In this document: positions 1 to 8,053 of the stretch, in pieces
How the letters are laid out: every line of letters starts with the position of its first letter
Position numbering within the stretch: position 1 is the first letter of the stretch
Assembly (NCBI RefSeq): GCF_024297145.1
Contig: NZ_JANCTC010000002.1
Span: 665,001 to 729,000 of the forward strand
Length of the DNA: 64,000 bases
Direction: 5' to 3'
Origin: Mesorhizobium sp. LMG 17147
GTDB lineage: Bacteria > Pseudomonadota > Alphaproteobacteria > Rhizobiales > Rhizobiaceae
Notes under the pieces: model-generated
The model's input: only the letters and a program-made list of their open reading frames with translations
What the model was told of the DNA's origin: nothing
The model's database searches: none
Made by a program: the position numbers and the translations under genes

Positions 1-912
1 GCGAAACGAAACGCGACGTTCCGTTTCACGTTGTGCGATTGCCGCGTCGATGGTCGCGCCGTGCTCGAAACGCTCCTTGACCCCGGGTCCCAGCATGCGC
101 TCGCCGCCGGCGATCCAGGCGCCGTGACTTTGCCAGGCTTCATAGCCTTGCAGCTTGCGGAAGCACCAATAGAGATCGTCGGTGGAATGCGACAGCGGGC
201 CGACGGTGCGCGGCGCACCCAGCACCGAAGCGACACCGCGGACCATGGCGCGATATTCATCGGCCTCGTGCGGGCCGAGCACAAGGCCGTCCAGCGCATC
301 GAAGGCAAGCGGGCGTGCCAGTTCGTGGGAATGCGGATCGTCGCCGAGCAGCAGCGTGCCGACCTCTTCGTAGATGACGATGTCGCTTGCGAACCAGCCG
401 AACGTGTCCAGCGAAGGCGCCAGCGGCATGGCGCCGTCGAGCGAGATGCGGCCATGCGTCGTCCTGAGGCCGATCAGGCCGCAGAAGCTTGCCGGCGCAC
501 GGATCGAGCCGCCGGTGTCCGATCCGGTGGCGATGTCGGCCAGCCCGCCGGCAACTGCCGCGGCAGAACCGGAGGACGAGCCGCCGGTGACGCGGTCGGG
601 TGCTGCCGGGTTGACCGGCGACGGGAAATGCGCGTTCAGCCCCAGCAGGGAAAATGCGAGTTCGTCGGTCTGCGTCTTGCCGACGAAACGCGCACCCGAA
701 TCAAGCAGCGCCTGGACGGCCGGCGCGGTCGCCATCGCCGGTGAAGCGTCCCGGTATTTCTGCGGATTGCCGCAGCCGGTGCGGTAGCCGGCGACGTCGA
801 AGATGTCCTTGACGGCCAGCCGCAAGCCGGCAAGCGGGCCGGATTGCGCATTGGCTACAGGGATTGGATCAAGGTCGAGAAAAGCGTTCGGCGGGCCGCG
901 AGTGCCTGTCAT
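1..912 (-). CDS. Amidase-signature family amidase, 3' end outside window (partial)
   Basis: The reading frame starts at an ATG (910-912 on the minus strand) and runs off the left edge, giving about 304 residues. It is an amidase-signature hydrolase, which cleaves carboxamides with a Ser-cisSer-Lys triad. The triad can be placed: Lys35 in the AVKDIFD stretch, cis-Ser112 in GGSSSGSAAA and nucleophile Ser136 in SDTGGSIR, with the expected 24-residue spacing between the two serines. The C-terminal part visible here does not fix a substrate. No strong ribosome site is seen before the ATG. It is divergent from the ornithine decarboxylase transcript across a 560 bp gap. The substrate is unknown; it could be an AtzF-like or general amidase rather than a GatA subunit, since no gatB or gatC is adjacent in view. 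Confidence 0.88.
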   Translation of the reverse strand, partial: MTGTRGPPNAFLDLDPIPVANAQSGPLAGLRLAVKDIFDVAGYRTGCGNPQKYRDASPAMATAPAVQALLDSGARFVGKTQTDELAFSLLGLNAHFPSPVNPAAPDRVTGGSSSGSAAAVAGGLADIATGSDTGGSIRAPASFCGLIGLRTTHGRISLDGAMPLAPSLDTFGWFASDIVIYEEVGTLLLGDDPHSHELARPLAFDALDGLVLGPHEADEYRAMVRGVASVLGAPRTVGPLSHSTDDLYWCFRKLQGYEAWQSHGAWIAGGERMLGPGVKERFEHGATIDAAIAQRETERRVSFR

Positions 913-1010
913 GCGTTCGATATCCGGATGTGCTTGCCGCAGCGTTTTTTTTCTGGTTGCCGCAGCATTGTTCGATGCCACAAATTTTACAACCTGCCAT
1001 ACGATTTTTA

Positions 1011-1038
1011 TTGATTGTGAAATCTTTCGATCTTATAT
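1011..1038 (+). promoter_or_regulatory. Candidate sigma-70 promoter of the ornithine decarboxylase leader
   Basis: TTGATT (1011-1016) and TTATAT (1033-1038) are separated by 16 bp in an AT-rich patch inside an otherwise GC-rich region. Transcription from here would give an untranslated leader of about 430 nt before the decarboxylase ATG, which fits the length of the structured leader described next. The call rests only on box similarity. Confidence 0.4.
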
Positions 1039-1099
1039 CGCGCTTGCCCAAAGTCGCACGTGCCTGTGGGTGTCCGCCGATCCTCGAATGGTGAGGGCA

Positions 1100-1474
1100 A
1101 TCGGTAAGGTAACTGGAGCCAACCCCTCCAGTCGGTTTAGCGGCCAACCGCCAACCGAGGACACCTTGAAGCAACGACGGTGCGGGCCTTTCTGGTGTTC
1201 TGCCGGTCGTCCAAAGACCGGGGTTACTGAAGAGGCACACCTTCATTGCCGGCAGTGCGGACGGGTCTCCCATCCAAGCCAAGGCAGACAAAGCGAACCG
1301 AGGCCGGGCAAGGCCAAGGTTCACCGCCGCGAGACGGCGCTTCATGGTTCCGGGGTCTCCACCGGCTGGTTCCATGGATTTGACGTCCCGCCTTTGTCCA
1401 CGCGTGTTCGCGAGGTCGAGAGCCCGCGTCCGCAAGCCTTTGTGCGCGCCGAAAGGCGCTGATGGAGAGACCCG
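1100..1474 (+). ncRNA. Long structured 5' leader of ornithine decarboxylase, candidate speF-type RNA motif
   Basis: About 375 nt without a convincing gene lie directly upstream of ornithine decarboxylase. Several hairpins can be read: CTGGAG/CTCCAG (1113-1131), a GCGG/CCGC stem extended by GGTT/AACC (1134-1156), CCGGTC/GACCGG (1203-1221), and GCGCC-GAAA-GGCGC (1446-1459) ending 4 nt before the Shine-Dalgarno GGAGAG (1464-1469). A roughly 400-nt conserved RNA called speF is known upstream of ornithine decarboxylase genes in alphaproteobacteria; position, length and target match it. I did not check the covariance model. The likely role is polyamine- or ornithine-responsive control of the downstream gene, which is inference. 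Confidence 0.6.
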
Positions 1475-2608
1475 ATGGCTACCCAGCGCATCCTTGACTT
1501 TCTCGCCACCCGACGTCCGAACGGCCCGTGCCTCGTCGTCGACCTCGATGTCGTGCGCGACAATTTCCGCGCCTTCGAGAAGGCGCTTCCCGATTCCAAG
1601 ATCTACTATGCGGTGAAAGCAAATCCGGCGCCGGAAATCCTGCGCCTGCTTGCTGCGATGGGCTCGTCCTTCGACACCGCTTCCGTTGCCGAAGTCGAGA
1701 TGGCGATGGACGCCGGTGCGCCGGCGGACCGCATCTCCTTCGGCAACACCATCAAGAAGGAGCGCGACATCCAGCGCGCCTACCAGCTCGGCATCAAGCT
1801 GTTTGCGGTGGACTGCGTCGAGGAAGTCGAGAAGATCGCACGCGCTGCTCCCGGCGCCCGTGTGTTCTGCCGCGTCCTGACCGACGGCGAGGGCGCCGAA
1901 TGGCCGCTGTCGCGCAAGTTCGGCTGTGTGCCGGCGATGGCGGTCGACGTGCTGCGCCATGCCAAGGCGCTCGGCCTCGACGCCCATGGCGTGTCGTTCC
2001 ATGTCGGCTCGCAGCAGACCGACCTGACTGCCTGGGATCGCGCGCTGGCCGATGCCAAGAAGGTGTTCGCGACGCTGGCCGACGAAGGCATCGTGCTGAA
2101 GATGGTCAATATGGGCGGCGGCTTCCCGACCCGCTATCTCAGGGATGTGCCGGTGGCGCAGGCCTATGGCCAGGCGATCTTCTCGGCGCTCAGGAAGCAT
2201 TTCGGCAACGCCATCCCCGAGACGATCATCGAGCCGGGCCGCGGCATGGTCGGCAATGCCGGAGTGATCAAATCGGAGGTCGTACTGATCTCGAAGAAGG
2301 CCGACAACGACAATGTGCGCTGGGTGTTCCTCGACATCGGCAAGTTCGGCGGTCTCGCCGAGACGATGGACGAGGCGATCCGCTATCCGATCGTCACCGC
2401 GCATGACGGCAGCGAGACCGCGCCTTGCGTGCTCGCCGGCCCGACCTGCGATTCGGCCGACGTGATGTATGAAAAGACGCCGTATCCGCTGCCCTTGTCG
2501 CTGACCATCGGCGACGAGGTGCTGATCGAGGGCACCGGCGCTTACACCACGACCTACGCCTCGGTCGCCTTCAACGGCTTCGAGCCTCTCCGATCCTACG
2601 TGATCTGA
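1475..2608 (+). CDS. speF: Ornithine/lysine decarboxylase, PLP fold type III
   Basis: A 377-residue member of the alanine-racemase-fold (group IV) decarboxylases, cytoplasmic, converting ornithine to putrescine and possibly lysine to cadaverine. PLP Lys48 sits in YYAVKANP, His176 in HVGSQ, the phosphate-binding EPGRGMVG at 253-260, the Cys of GPTCDSADV at 325 and the C-terminal PLP Tyr at 357 in GTGAYTTTY, so all active-site elements are present. The length is usual for the bacterial form. The start is set by GGAGAG six bases upstream. A long structured leader precedes it and a GNAT acetyltransferase follows. The gene fits the polyamine theme of the uptake cluster at 18-25 kb. Ornithine versus lysine preference cannot be read here. 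Confidence 0.92.
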   Translation: MATQRILDFLATRRPNGPCLVVDLDVVRDNFRAFEKALPDSKIYYAVKANPAPEILRLLAAMGSSFDTASVAEVEMAMDAGAPADRISFGNTIKKERDIQRAYQLGIKLFAVDCVEEVEKIARAAPGARVFCRVLTDGEGAEWPLSRKFGCVPAMAVDVLRHAKALGLDAHGVSFHVGSQQTDLTAWDRALADAKKVFATLADEGIVLKMVNMGGGFPTRYLRDVPVAQAYGQAIFSALRKHFGNAIPETIIEPGRGMVGNAGVIKSEVVLISKKADNDNVRWVFLDIGKFGGLAETMDEAIRYPIVTAHDGSETAPCVLAGPTCDSADVMYEKTPYPLPLSLTIGDEVLIEGTGAYTTTYASVAFNGFEPLRSYVI

Positions 2609-2629
2609 AGGCTTCGGCCCTCAGATCAC
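2600..2629 (+). terminator. UUCG-capped hairpin overlapping the decarboxylase stop codon
   Basis: GTGATCTGA (2600-2608, including the stop codon) pairs with TCAGATCAC (2621-2629). One mismatch is followed by GGC/GCC and a TTCG tetraloop. There is no T-run after it, so it is a better candidate for mRNA 3'-end protection than for an intrinsic terminator. Confidence 0.5.
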
Positions 2630-2701
2630 CCCGAGGTGGGCGCCTGTCGCCCGCCCGGGTTCGCCTGTGGAACAGATCTCCGCTCGTGAAGGATCGCGGA
2701 A

Positions 2702-3436
2702 ATGGACATTGTAGATTTCGTCGTTGAAGGCGCCGCGGGAATCTCCCCCCTCGAGGGGGAGATGGCTACGAAGTGGCCAGAGGGGGTCGCCGCGCGTGAA
2801 GCGCCGACGTTCTTCGTCCACGATAGAGTGTCGCGTCAGGACGTGCCGACCCCCTCTGTCGCCCGCGGCGACATCTCCCCCTCAAGGGGGGAGATAACCG
2901 GCGCTTTTGCGATCGTCGCCGAAACTGCGGCAGATATTGCATCGCGCGAGGCTTTGCTCGATCGCGCCATGGGGCCGAAGCGCCGGAAGAAGTCGTCGGA
3001 AAAGCTGCGGCGCGGCCGCCGGCCGTCGGAGGGCCTGGCCTTTGTCGCGCGCGACGCGTCGGGCACTGTTGCCGGCACGGTACGGCTGTGGGACGTGGTG
3101 CTGGGCGAAGGCGGCACGGCAGCGTTGCTGCTCGGCCCGCTTGCGGTCGACCCGGCGCTCAAGAATGCCGGGATTGGCTCGGCGCTGATGCACCACGCGG
3201 TCGCTGAGGCCGCGCGCCTTGGCCATGCGGCGATCCTGTTGGTCGGCGACGCGCCCTACTACGAGCGCTTCGGGTTTTCGGCCGCGAAGACCGGCCCTCT
3301 GGCCATGCCTGGACCTTACGAACGGCACCGCTTGCTGGCGCTGGAACTGGTGGAAGGCGCGCTCGACGGCGCCCAAGGCACGCTAAAGGCGGCCGGGCGC
3401 AAGCTGAAGGCACAGCGGCTGCCGCTCGCTGCGTGA
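2702..3436 (+). CDS. GNAT-family N-acetyltransferase with a repeat-derived N-terminal segment
   Basis: The 244-residue frame contains a GNAT acyltransferase domain from about residue 68 on. The acetyl-CoA loop region reads LAVDPALKNAGIGSALM, and a late YYERFGF stretch is typical of the family, so it should transfer an acyl group to a small molecule or protein. The gene follows ornithine decarboxylase by 93 bp, so a polyamine substrate is possible but unproven. Oddly, residues about 14-65 are encoded by a palindromic repeat element, giving a low-complexity insert (SPLEGEMA ... SPSRGEI) between a short leader peptide and the conserved domain. The true start may therefore be 2702 or an internal GTG/ATG; homologues would decide. 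The basic patch PKRRKKSSEKLRRGRR lies inside the domain. Confidence 0.78.
   Translation: MDIVDFVVEGAAGISPLEGEMATKWPEGVAAREAPTFFVHDRVSRQDVPTPSVARGDISPSRGEITGAFAIVAETAADIASREALLDRAMGPKRRKKSSEKLRRGRRPSEGLAFVARDASGTVAGTVRLWDVVLGEGGTAALLLGPLAVDPALKNAGIGSALMHHAVAEAARLGHAAILLVGDAPYYERFGFSAAKTGPLAMPGPYERHRLLALELVEGALDGAQGTLKAAGRKLKAQRLPLAA
2741..2895. repeat. Palindromic mosaic repeat element inside the GNAT reading frame
   Basis: Two self-palindromic 23-bp arms, ATCTCCCCCCTCGAGGGGG+AGAT at 2741-2763 and its near copy at 2873-2895, enclose an inner inverted pair CAGAGGGGGTCG (2778-2789) and CGACCCCCTCTG (2847-2858). The nested arms make a 155-bp element of the kind found dispersed between genes in Mesorhizobium and other rhizobia. 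Here it lies within an open frame and is translated without a stop. No second copy was found in this window. Confidence 0.8.
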
Positions 3437-3444
3437 CGGAGCAG

Positions 3445-3476
3445 AAACAAGCCGCCCATTGCACGGCGGCTTGTTT
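3445..3476. terminator. Bidirectional intrinsic terminator between convergent genes
   Basis: AAACAAGCCGCC (3445-3456) pairs perfectly with GGCGGCTTGTTT (3465-3476) around an 8-nt loop. It ends in T-runs on either strand, between the acetyltransferase and the SCP2 gene. Confidence 0.85.
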
Positions 3477-3496
3477 TCATCCCGGACCGGAGTGGA

Positions 3497-3781
3497 TCAG
3501 CCGATCAGCTGGCTCAGCGCCATGGCGACGCTCATGTCGCCTTCGACCTTTATCTTGCCGGACATGAAAGCCATGGTCGGGTTGAGATCGCCTGAGATCA
3601 GCGAGTCCAGATCGTCGAGCGACAGCTTTATGGTGCAATCGGCCGGCGCATCGGTGGTCGAGACATCGGCGCCGTCGATGACGATGACGCCGTCGCTGCC
3701 GGTGTCGAATTTCACGGAGCGATCGAACCCGGCGCTCGCCACGCGCGCGCTGATCTTGTCGGCAATCTCCTGAACGCTCAT
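3497..3781 (-). CDS. SCP2 sterol-carrier domain protein
   Basis: A 94-residue protein that is almost entirely an SCP2-type domain: the alternating hydrophobic strands VIVIDGADV and CTIKLSLDDL are followed by LISGDLNPTMAFMSGKIKVEGDM, the characteristic C-terminal block of bacterial single-domain SCP2 proteins. Such proteins bind hydrophobic ligands such as fatty acyl chains; no enzyme activity is implied. The start is supported by AGGAGA about 7 nt upstream on the minus strand. It converges on the acetyltransferase and shares its terminator. The ligand is unknown. Confidence 0.85.
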   Translation of the reverse strand: MSVQEIADKISARVASAGFDRSVKFDTGSDGVIVIDGADVSTTDAPADCTIKLSLDDLDSLISGDLNPTMAFMSGKIKVEGDMSVAMALSQLIG

Positions 3782-3953
3782 GGCGGTTCTCCTCGTCTCG
3801 TTGCGTTTGTCGCGCCGGCGCTTCGACCTGGGCGAAGCCGCTTGCCTGGTTTTGCAGCCACGGTCGCCGGCGCATATAGCTTCGGGTTGACGTTTACGTC
3901 AACGCGGCTCCCCGAGATGAAGATGGGGTTTATCGCCGCAGCATCACGCGGGC

Positions 3954-5837
3954 ATGACACCTTGGCGGCCGGCATGTTGCCATGCGATGTTGCCGGGCGT
4001 ATCAGGCACCACTCCCCCTTGGATATCGGCGAGCCGCCCGGTGCTTTCCAGAAAAGAACCGCCCAGAAACGAACCGCAAGTCTATGCCCGCCGGTTGCGC
4101 GCGGTGCTGATCAGATCTATCCCGCTGCTCGAGGCACGCGGCATTGCCGTGGTCATTCTGGCGGCCCTGGTCGGGATGATGGCGGGTGCGCTGGTCACCG
4201 GCATGAGCGGACTGGTGCAGGTCCTGCATGGGCTTATGTTCGGCGTTCAGCCCGGCGGTCGGCTTTCGGCGATGTTTTCGCTGCAAAAGCCGGAGCAGGC
4301 GCTGATACCGGCGGCCGGCGGCATCCTGCTCGGGCTGACGGTGATCTGGCTGAGAAAGCGAAAATTCCGCACGCCGGTCGATCCGATCGAAGCCAATGCG
4401 CTTTACGGCGGCCGCATGTCGCTGACCGACACCTTCATCATCGCCGGGCAGACGATGATCTCGAGCGGCTTCGGCGCTTCGGTCGGGCTCGAGGCCGGCT
4501 ATACGCAGGTGGGTTCGGGCCTGGCGTCGCGGCTGGCGCGCTTGTTCAGGCTGCGCCGCAACGATGTCCGCATCCTGGTCGGCTGCGGTGCCGCCGGCGC
4601 GATCGCCGCCGCCTTCGACGCGCCGCTGACCGGCGCCTTCTACGGTTTCGAGCTGGTCATCGGCATCTACTCGGTCGCCAATGTCGCGCCGGTAATGGCC
4701 GCCGCGATCTCAGCCTCGCTGACTGCCGAGGTGTTCGGCGGCGTGCCGTTTCCGCTGGAGCTCACCGGTCTGCCGGCGCTCACCGTCAGCCAGTATTTGC
4801 CGTTCATGCTGCTCGGGCTTCTGGGCGGCGGCGCTTCCATCGCCATCATGCATCTGGTGAGCATGATCGAGCGCGTCTTTGCGCGGCTGTCGATCGACGC
4901 CTCGCTGCGCCCAGCCATCGGCGGCGTGATGGTCGGGCTGATGGGCCTGGTCACCCCACAGGTCCTGTCCAGCGGCCATGGCGCGCTGCACCGCGAATTC
5001 GCGATGAATTACGGGCTGGCCGTGGTGGCCAGCGTCTTTGTGCTGAAGCTGGCGGCGTCGGCGATCTCGCTCGGCTCCGGCTTCCGAGGCGGCCTGTTCT
5101 TTGCCTCGCTGTTCCTCGGCGCGCTGCTCGGCAAGATGTTTGCCGGCGCTATGGCATTCGTCTCGCCGGCGACCGGCATCGACCCGGCCGTCGCCGCCGT
5201 CGTCGGCATGACCTCGCTCGCCGTAGGCGTCGTCGGCGGCCCGTTGACGATGACCTTCCTGGCGCTGGAATCGACCCGTGACCTGACGCTGACCGGCGTG
5301 GTCCTGGCGTCCTCGCTGATGGCGGCGATCCTGGTGCGCGAAACTTTCGGCTATTCCTTCTCGACATGGCGTTTTCACCTGCGCGGCGAAACCATCCGCA
5401 GCGCGCATGATGTCGGCTGGATGCGCAGCCTGACTGTCGGCTCGATGATGCGCAAGGATGTCCGCACCATCGACGTCTCGACGACGCTTGCACAATTCCG
5501 CAAGCAGGTGCCGCTCGGTGCCTCGCAGCGCGTCATCGCGGTCGACGCCGACCTGCATTATGTCGGCGTGCTGATCGTCGCCGAATTGCACAGCCATTTG
5601 TCGGATGACGAGATGCCGGTTAAGTCCTTCGCCAAGTTCAAGGACGCGGTGCTGGTGCCGAGCATGAACGTGCAATCGGCCGCCGAGACTTTTCAGCGCG
5701 CCGGCGCCGAGGAATTGGCGGTGGTCGAGGATTTCACCGACCGCAAGGTGGTCGGGCTGCTGACCGAAGGCCATCTGATGCGCCGCTATGCCGAAGAACT
5801 CGACAAGGCGCGGCGCGATCTGTCCGGCGAGGGGTAG
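3954..5837 (+). CDS. ClC-family chloride channel/transporter with C-terminal CBS domains
   Basis: An integral membrane protein with about ten hydrophobic segments between residues 60 and 465, followed by a cytosolic CBS-domain pair (about residues 490-620). ClC-type ion-selectivity elements are recognisable: GFGASVGLEAGYTQ, which keeps a Glu at the gating position, GCGAAGAIAAAFDAPLTGAFY, and GSGFRGGLFFASLFLGALLG. ClC proteins carry chloride as channels or as chloride/proton antiporters; the gating Glu makes either possible. The start is uncertain: 3954 ATG, 3987 ATG and 4041 GTG are all in frame, and the conserved part begins near EPQVYARRLRAV, so the first 30 residues may not be translated. 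It is apparently monocistronic. Confidence 0.85.
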   Translation: MTPWRPACCHAMLPGVSGTTPPWISASRPVLSRKEPPRNEPQVYARRLRAVLIRSIPLLEARGIAVVILAALVGMMAGALVTGMSGLVQVLHGLMFGVQPGGRLSAMFSLQKPEQALIPAAGGILLGLTVIWLRKRKFRTPVDPIEANALYGGRMSLTDTFIIAGQTMISSGFGASVGLEAGYTQVGSGLASRLARLFRLRRNDVRILVGCGAAGAIAAAFDAPLTGAFYGFELVIGIYSVANVAPVMAAAISASLTAEVFGGVPFPLELTGLPALTVSQYLPFMLLGLLGGGASIAIMHLVSMIERVFARLSIDASLRPAIGGVMVGLMGLVTPQVLSSGHGALHREFAMNYGLAVVASVFVLKLAASAISLGSGFRGGLFFASLFLGALLGKMFAGAMAFVSPATGIDPAVAAVVGMTSLAVGVVGGPLTMTFLALESTRDLTLTGVVLASSLMAAILVRETFGYSFSTWRFHLRGETIRSAHDVGWMRSLTVGSMMRKDVRTIDVSTTLAQFRKQVPLGASQRVIAVDADLHYVGVLIVAELHSHLSDDEMPVKSFAKFKDAVLVPSMNVQSAAETFQRAGAEELAVVEDFTDRKVVGLLTEGHLMRRYAEELDKARRDLSGEG

Positions 5838-5985
5838 CGCACGTGACAGGCCAAGTCTTGGTCATCAATGGTGGTGAGACGGTTGTCCCGGTTTCCCCCT
5901 GCAAGAGGCGGCATCAACGCAGCCTCGACAAGGTCGACCTTCCATGCTTCGGGTCTGCCGGTAATCATCGAAGGAGAGCATCAAG

Positions 5986-6405
5986 GTGAACGAAGACGCC
6001 GTCAGTCCAAGGCCGCTTTCGGAAATTGTCAGCTATCACGCGCATATCTACTATGACGGGCAGGCCGAGCGGCAGCATGCCGAATGGCTGCGCCTGCGCA
6101 TCGGCGAGCGTTTCCGCGTGCGCCTGGGCAATTGGCGCGACGAGCCGGTCGGCCCGCATCAGCAGGCCATGTACCAGGTCTCGTTTGCCACCGGAATTTT
6201 CGCTACGCTGGTTCCATGGCTGATGCTGAACCACGGCGGCCTGAGCATCCTCATCCACCCCAACACCACCAACCCCAAGCGCGACCATCTGGTCGACCCG
6301 ATCTGGATAGGGCGGCCGTTGGGAGTGAAGGGCGAGGTGCTTGGCGAGGAGGATGAGGCGGAGGAGGCGCTGGAGGTGAATACGCAGCCGACGGTGGACG
6401 TGTAG
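5986..6405 (+). CDS. DOPA 4,5-dioxygenase-family protein
   Basis: A 139-residue single-domain protein starting at GTG behind AAGGAGAG. It carries the N-terminal HAHIYYDG motif (His18, His20) and a later LNHGGLSILIHPNT block, the pattern of the small DOPA 4,5-dioxygenase family that opens catechol rings by extradiol cleavage. Many bacterial members have no known substrate. The 3' third of the gene (from about 6228) is duplicated 1.4 kb downstream after the aminopeptidase gene, at roughly 85-90 percent nucleotide identity by eye, with the reading frame conserved in both copies. This suggests a recombination event at this gene's 3' end. Confidence 0.85.
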   Translation: MNEDAVSPRPLSEIVSYHAHIYYDGQAERQHAEWLRLRIGERFRVRLGNWRDEPVGPHQQAMYQVSFATGIFATLVPWLMLNHGGLSILIHPNTTNPKRDHLVDPIWIGRPLGVKGEVLGEEDEAEEALEVNTQPTVDV

Positions 6406-6520
6406 GGGCGATTGACCGCATTTGCCAATGCCGCCGAAGTCGAAGGTCCGATCCGCTGCCCCCGCAGATATTGACGAAAATTGGTATGCCTGTTTGAGAG
6501 GGGAGCGAGACATTTGCACT

Positions 6521-7603
6521 ATGGGCAGACAAGCAAGCGGTGGGCAAACTGTGAGGCGCGTTCTTCGAATACTGGCCGCGCTGACCATGGCGTTCGGAGT
6601 GGCCGGCTGCACAAGCATTTCCTACTACGCGCAGTCGCTGGAGGGTCATGTACGGATCATGGCGGCGCGCAAGAATATTGGAAGACTGATCCGTGATCCT
6701 TCGACGCCCAGGGCATTGCGCAGCAAGCTGACGTCGGCGAGCGCCATAAGACAATTCGCGACAGATGAACTGGCTCTGCCTGATAACAGCAGCTACCGCA
6801 GCTACGTCGACATCCACCGGGACGCTGTGACCTGGGCCGTTTTTGCCGCGCCGCAATTCTCGCTCGCGCCGAAAACATGGTGCTTTCCGGTTTTCGGCTG
6901 CGTTCCGTACCGGGGTTACTTCTCCCGGAAATCCGCGACGGACAGCGCTGTCGCGCTTCAGAGACAGGGGCTGGACGTCTACGTCACAGGCATCACCGCC
7001 TATTCCACGCTGGGCTGGTCCAGCGACCCGCTGCTCAGCACCATGCTTGGTCAGGACGACACCTATCTCGCAAGCCTTGTCTTCCATGAACTGGCCCATC
7101 AGCGCCTCTATGTGGAGGGCGATTCCGCGTTCAACGAGGCTTTCGCGGTTGCCGTCGAAACCACCGGCACAAGGAAATGGCTCCGCGCCGCCGGCGATCG
7201 GGCCGGATTGCGCCGCTACGAAGCCGCTCGCAAGCGCAGCGCCGATTTTCTCAAACTGGTTTCGAAAACGCGCGACGAGCTGGCCCAGGTCTATGGAAGT
7301 CCCCGTACGCCGCAGCAGATGGCGGCCGCCAAGGCAGCGGCGATCGACACGCTGCGGACGCGCTACCGGCACATGCGCGACAGGCGCTGGGCCGGATACC
7401 GGGGCTACGACGCCTGGTTTGAACAGCCGATCAACAACGCAAAGCTTGCTGCGACTTCTGTGTATAGCGAACAGGTTCCGGCGTTTCTCCGCTTGTTCGA
7501 CCTGTGTTCCGGCGATTATCCAAGGTTCTACGCTTCCGTTCGACGGATCGCGGACAAACCGTCCCGCGCCGAAGCGCTGAAGGCGGTGAAAAGCTGTGAT
7601 TGA
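6521..7603 (+). CDS. Predicted lipoprotein zinc aminopeptidase (COG4324-like)
   Basis: About 360 residues with a hydrophobic N-terminus and lipobox VAGC (Cys30), so it is probably exported and lipid-anchored. HELAH (189-193) is a zinc HExxH motif, followed by FNEAFAVAVE, which supplies a third ligand as in gluzincin-type peptidases. The overall look (FSRKSATDSA, STLGWSSDPLLSTML) matches the predicted aminopeptidase family COG4324. The start is uncertain: ATG 6521 lies about 15 nt after AGGGGAG, and GTG 6551 would give a shorter signal peptide. An extension to 6422 is open but lacks a ribosome site. The gene is sandwiched between the dioxygenase gene and a copy of that gene's 3' end, so it probably arrived by recombination. 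Confidence 0.8.
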   Translation: MGRQASGGQTVRRVLRILAALTMAFGVAGCTSISYYAQSLEGHVRIMAARKNIGRLIRDPSTPRALRSKLTSASAIRQFATDELALPDNSSYRSYVDIHRDAVTWAVFAAPQFSLAPKTWCFPVFGCVPYRGYFSRKSATDSAVALQRQGLDVYVTGITAYSTLGWSSDPLLSTMLGQDDTYLASLVFHELAHQRLYVEGDSAFNEAFAVAVETTGTRKWLRAAGDRAGLRRYEAARKRSADFLKLVSKTRDELAQVYGSPRTPQQMAAAKAAAIDTLRTRYRHMRDRRWAGYRGYDAWFEQPINNAKLAATSVYSEQVPAFLRLFDLCSGDYPRFYASVRRIADKPSRAEALKAVKSCD

Positions 7604-7604
7604 C

Positions 7605-7799
7605 TGGAACAGGCACGGCGGGCTGAACGTCCTCATCCACGCCAACACCACCAACCCTAAGCGCGACCGTCTGGTCGACCCGATCTGGATCGGGCCGGCC
7701 GGCGGGGTGAACGGCGAGGTTCTCGGCGAGGACGATGAGGCGGAAGAGGCGCTGGAGGTGAATACGCAGCCGACGCTGGGGCGTAGGGGGGCGGGGTAG
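7605..7799 (+). pseudogene. Truncated duplicate of the DOPA 4,5-dioxygenase 3' end
   Basis: The stretch encodes HGGLNVLIHANTTNPKRD, then VDPIWIG and EALEVNTQPT, colinear with the last ~55 codons of the dioxygenase gene at 6228-6395. The open frame here starts at ATG 7596, inside the end of the aminopeptidase gene, and has no ribosome site. It lacks the N-terminal metal-binding half, so it should be non-functional. Most differences between the copies look like ordinary strain-level divergence, not decay. Confidence 0.8.
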
Positions 7800-8053
7800 C
7801 CCTTCGGCATGTGAGGTTCGGCGTCGGAAATCGCGTGTGCCTGCAGTGCAGTTCAGGCTGGCATGACCGGCCGCTTTGCGCCCAATTCCGGTCGTTCAGG
7901 TTGCACACTCGTCGTCCCGAAAGCGGTCATCCGCTCACACAATTGTCATAGGGGACGCCAGACCGTCCATTCAGACTGAACGTGGTCTGGCTATATGTTC
8001 GCCTAGAAGCGAACGACAATTCGGTTCTATCAAGAAGGACTGTTCGTAGGTCA
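7800..8053. other. Intergenic region at the left border of the SIR2 gene
   Basis: No gene is visible. It contains the inverted repeats GCCAGACC/GGTCTGGC (about 7958-7992) and TTCGC-ctagaa-GCGAA (about 8000-8015), neither followed by a clear T-run. The region lies between the dioxygenase remnant and the convergent 3' end of the SIR2 gene and marks the left edge of the atypical segment. Confidence 0.4.

Noticed and set aside
869..2404. Long minus-strand open frame across the decarboxylase
   Set aside because: It is antisense to a gene with complete active-site motifs, is rich in Arg/His/Asp typical of GC-rich shadow frames, and has no family resemblance.
7958..8015. Hairpins at the left border as an attachment site
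   Set aside because: No matching repeat was found on the right side of the SIR2 gene and no integrase is present.
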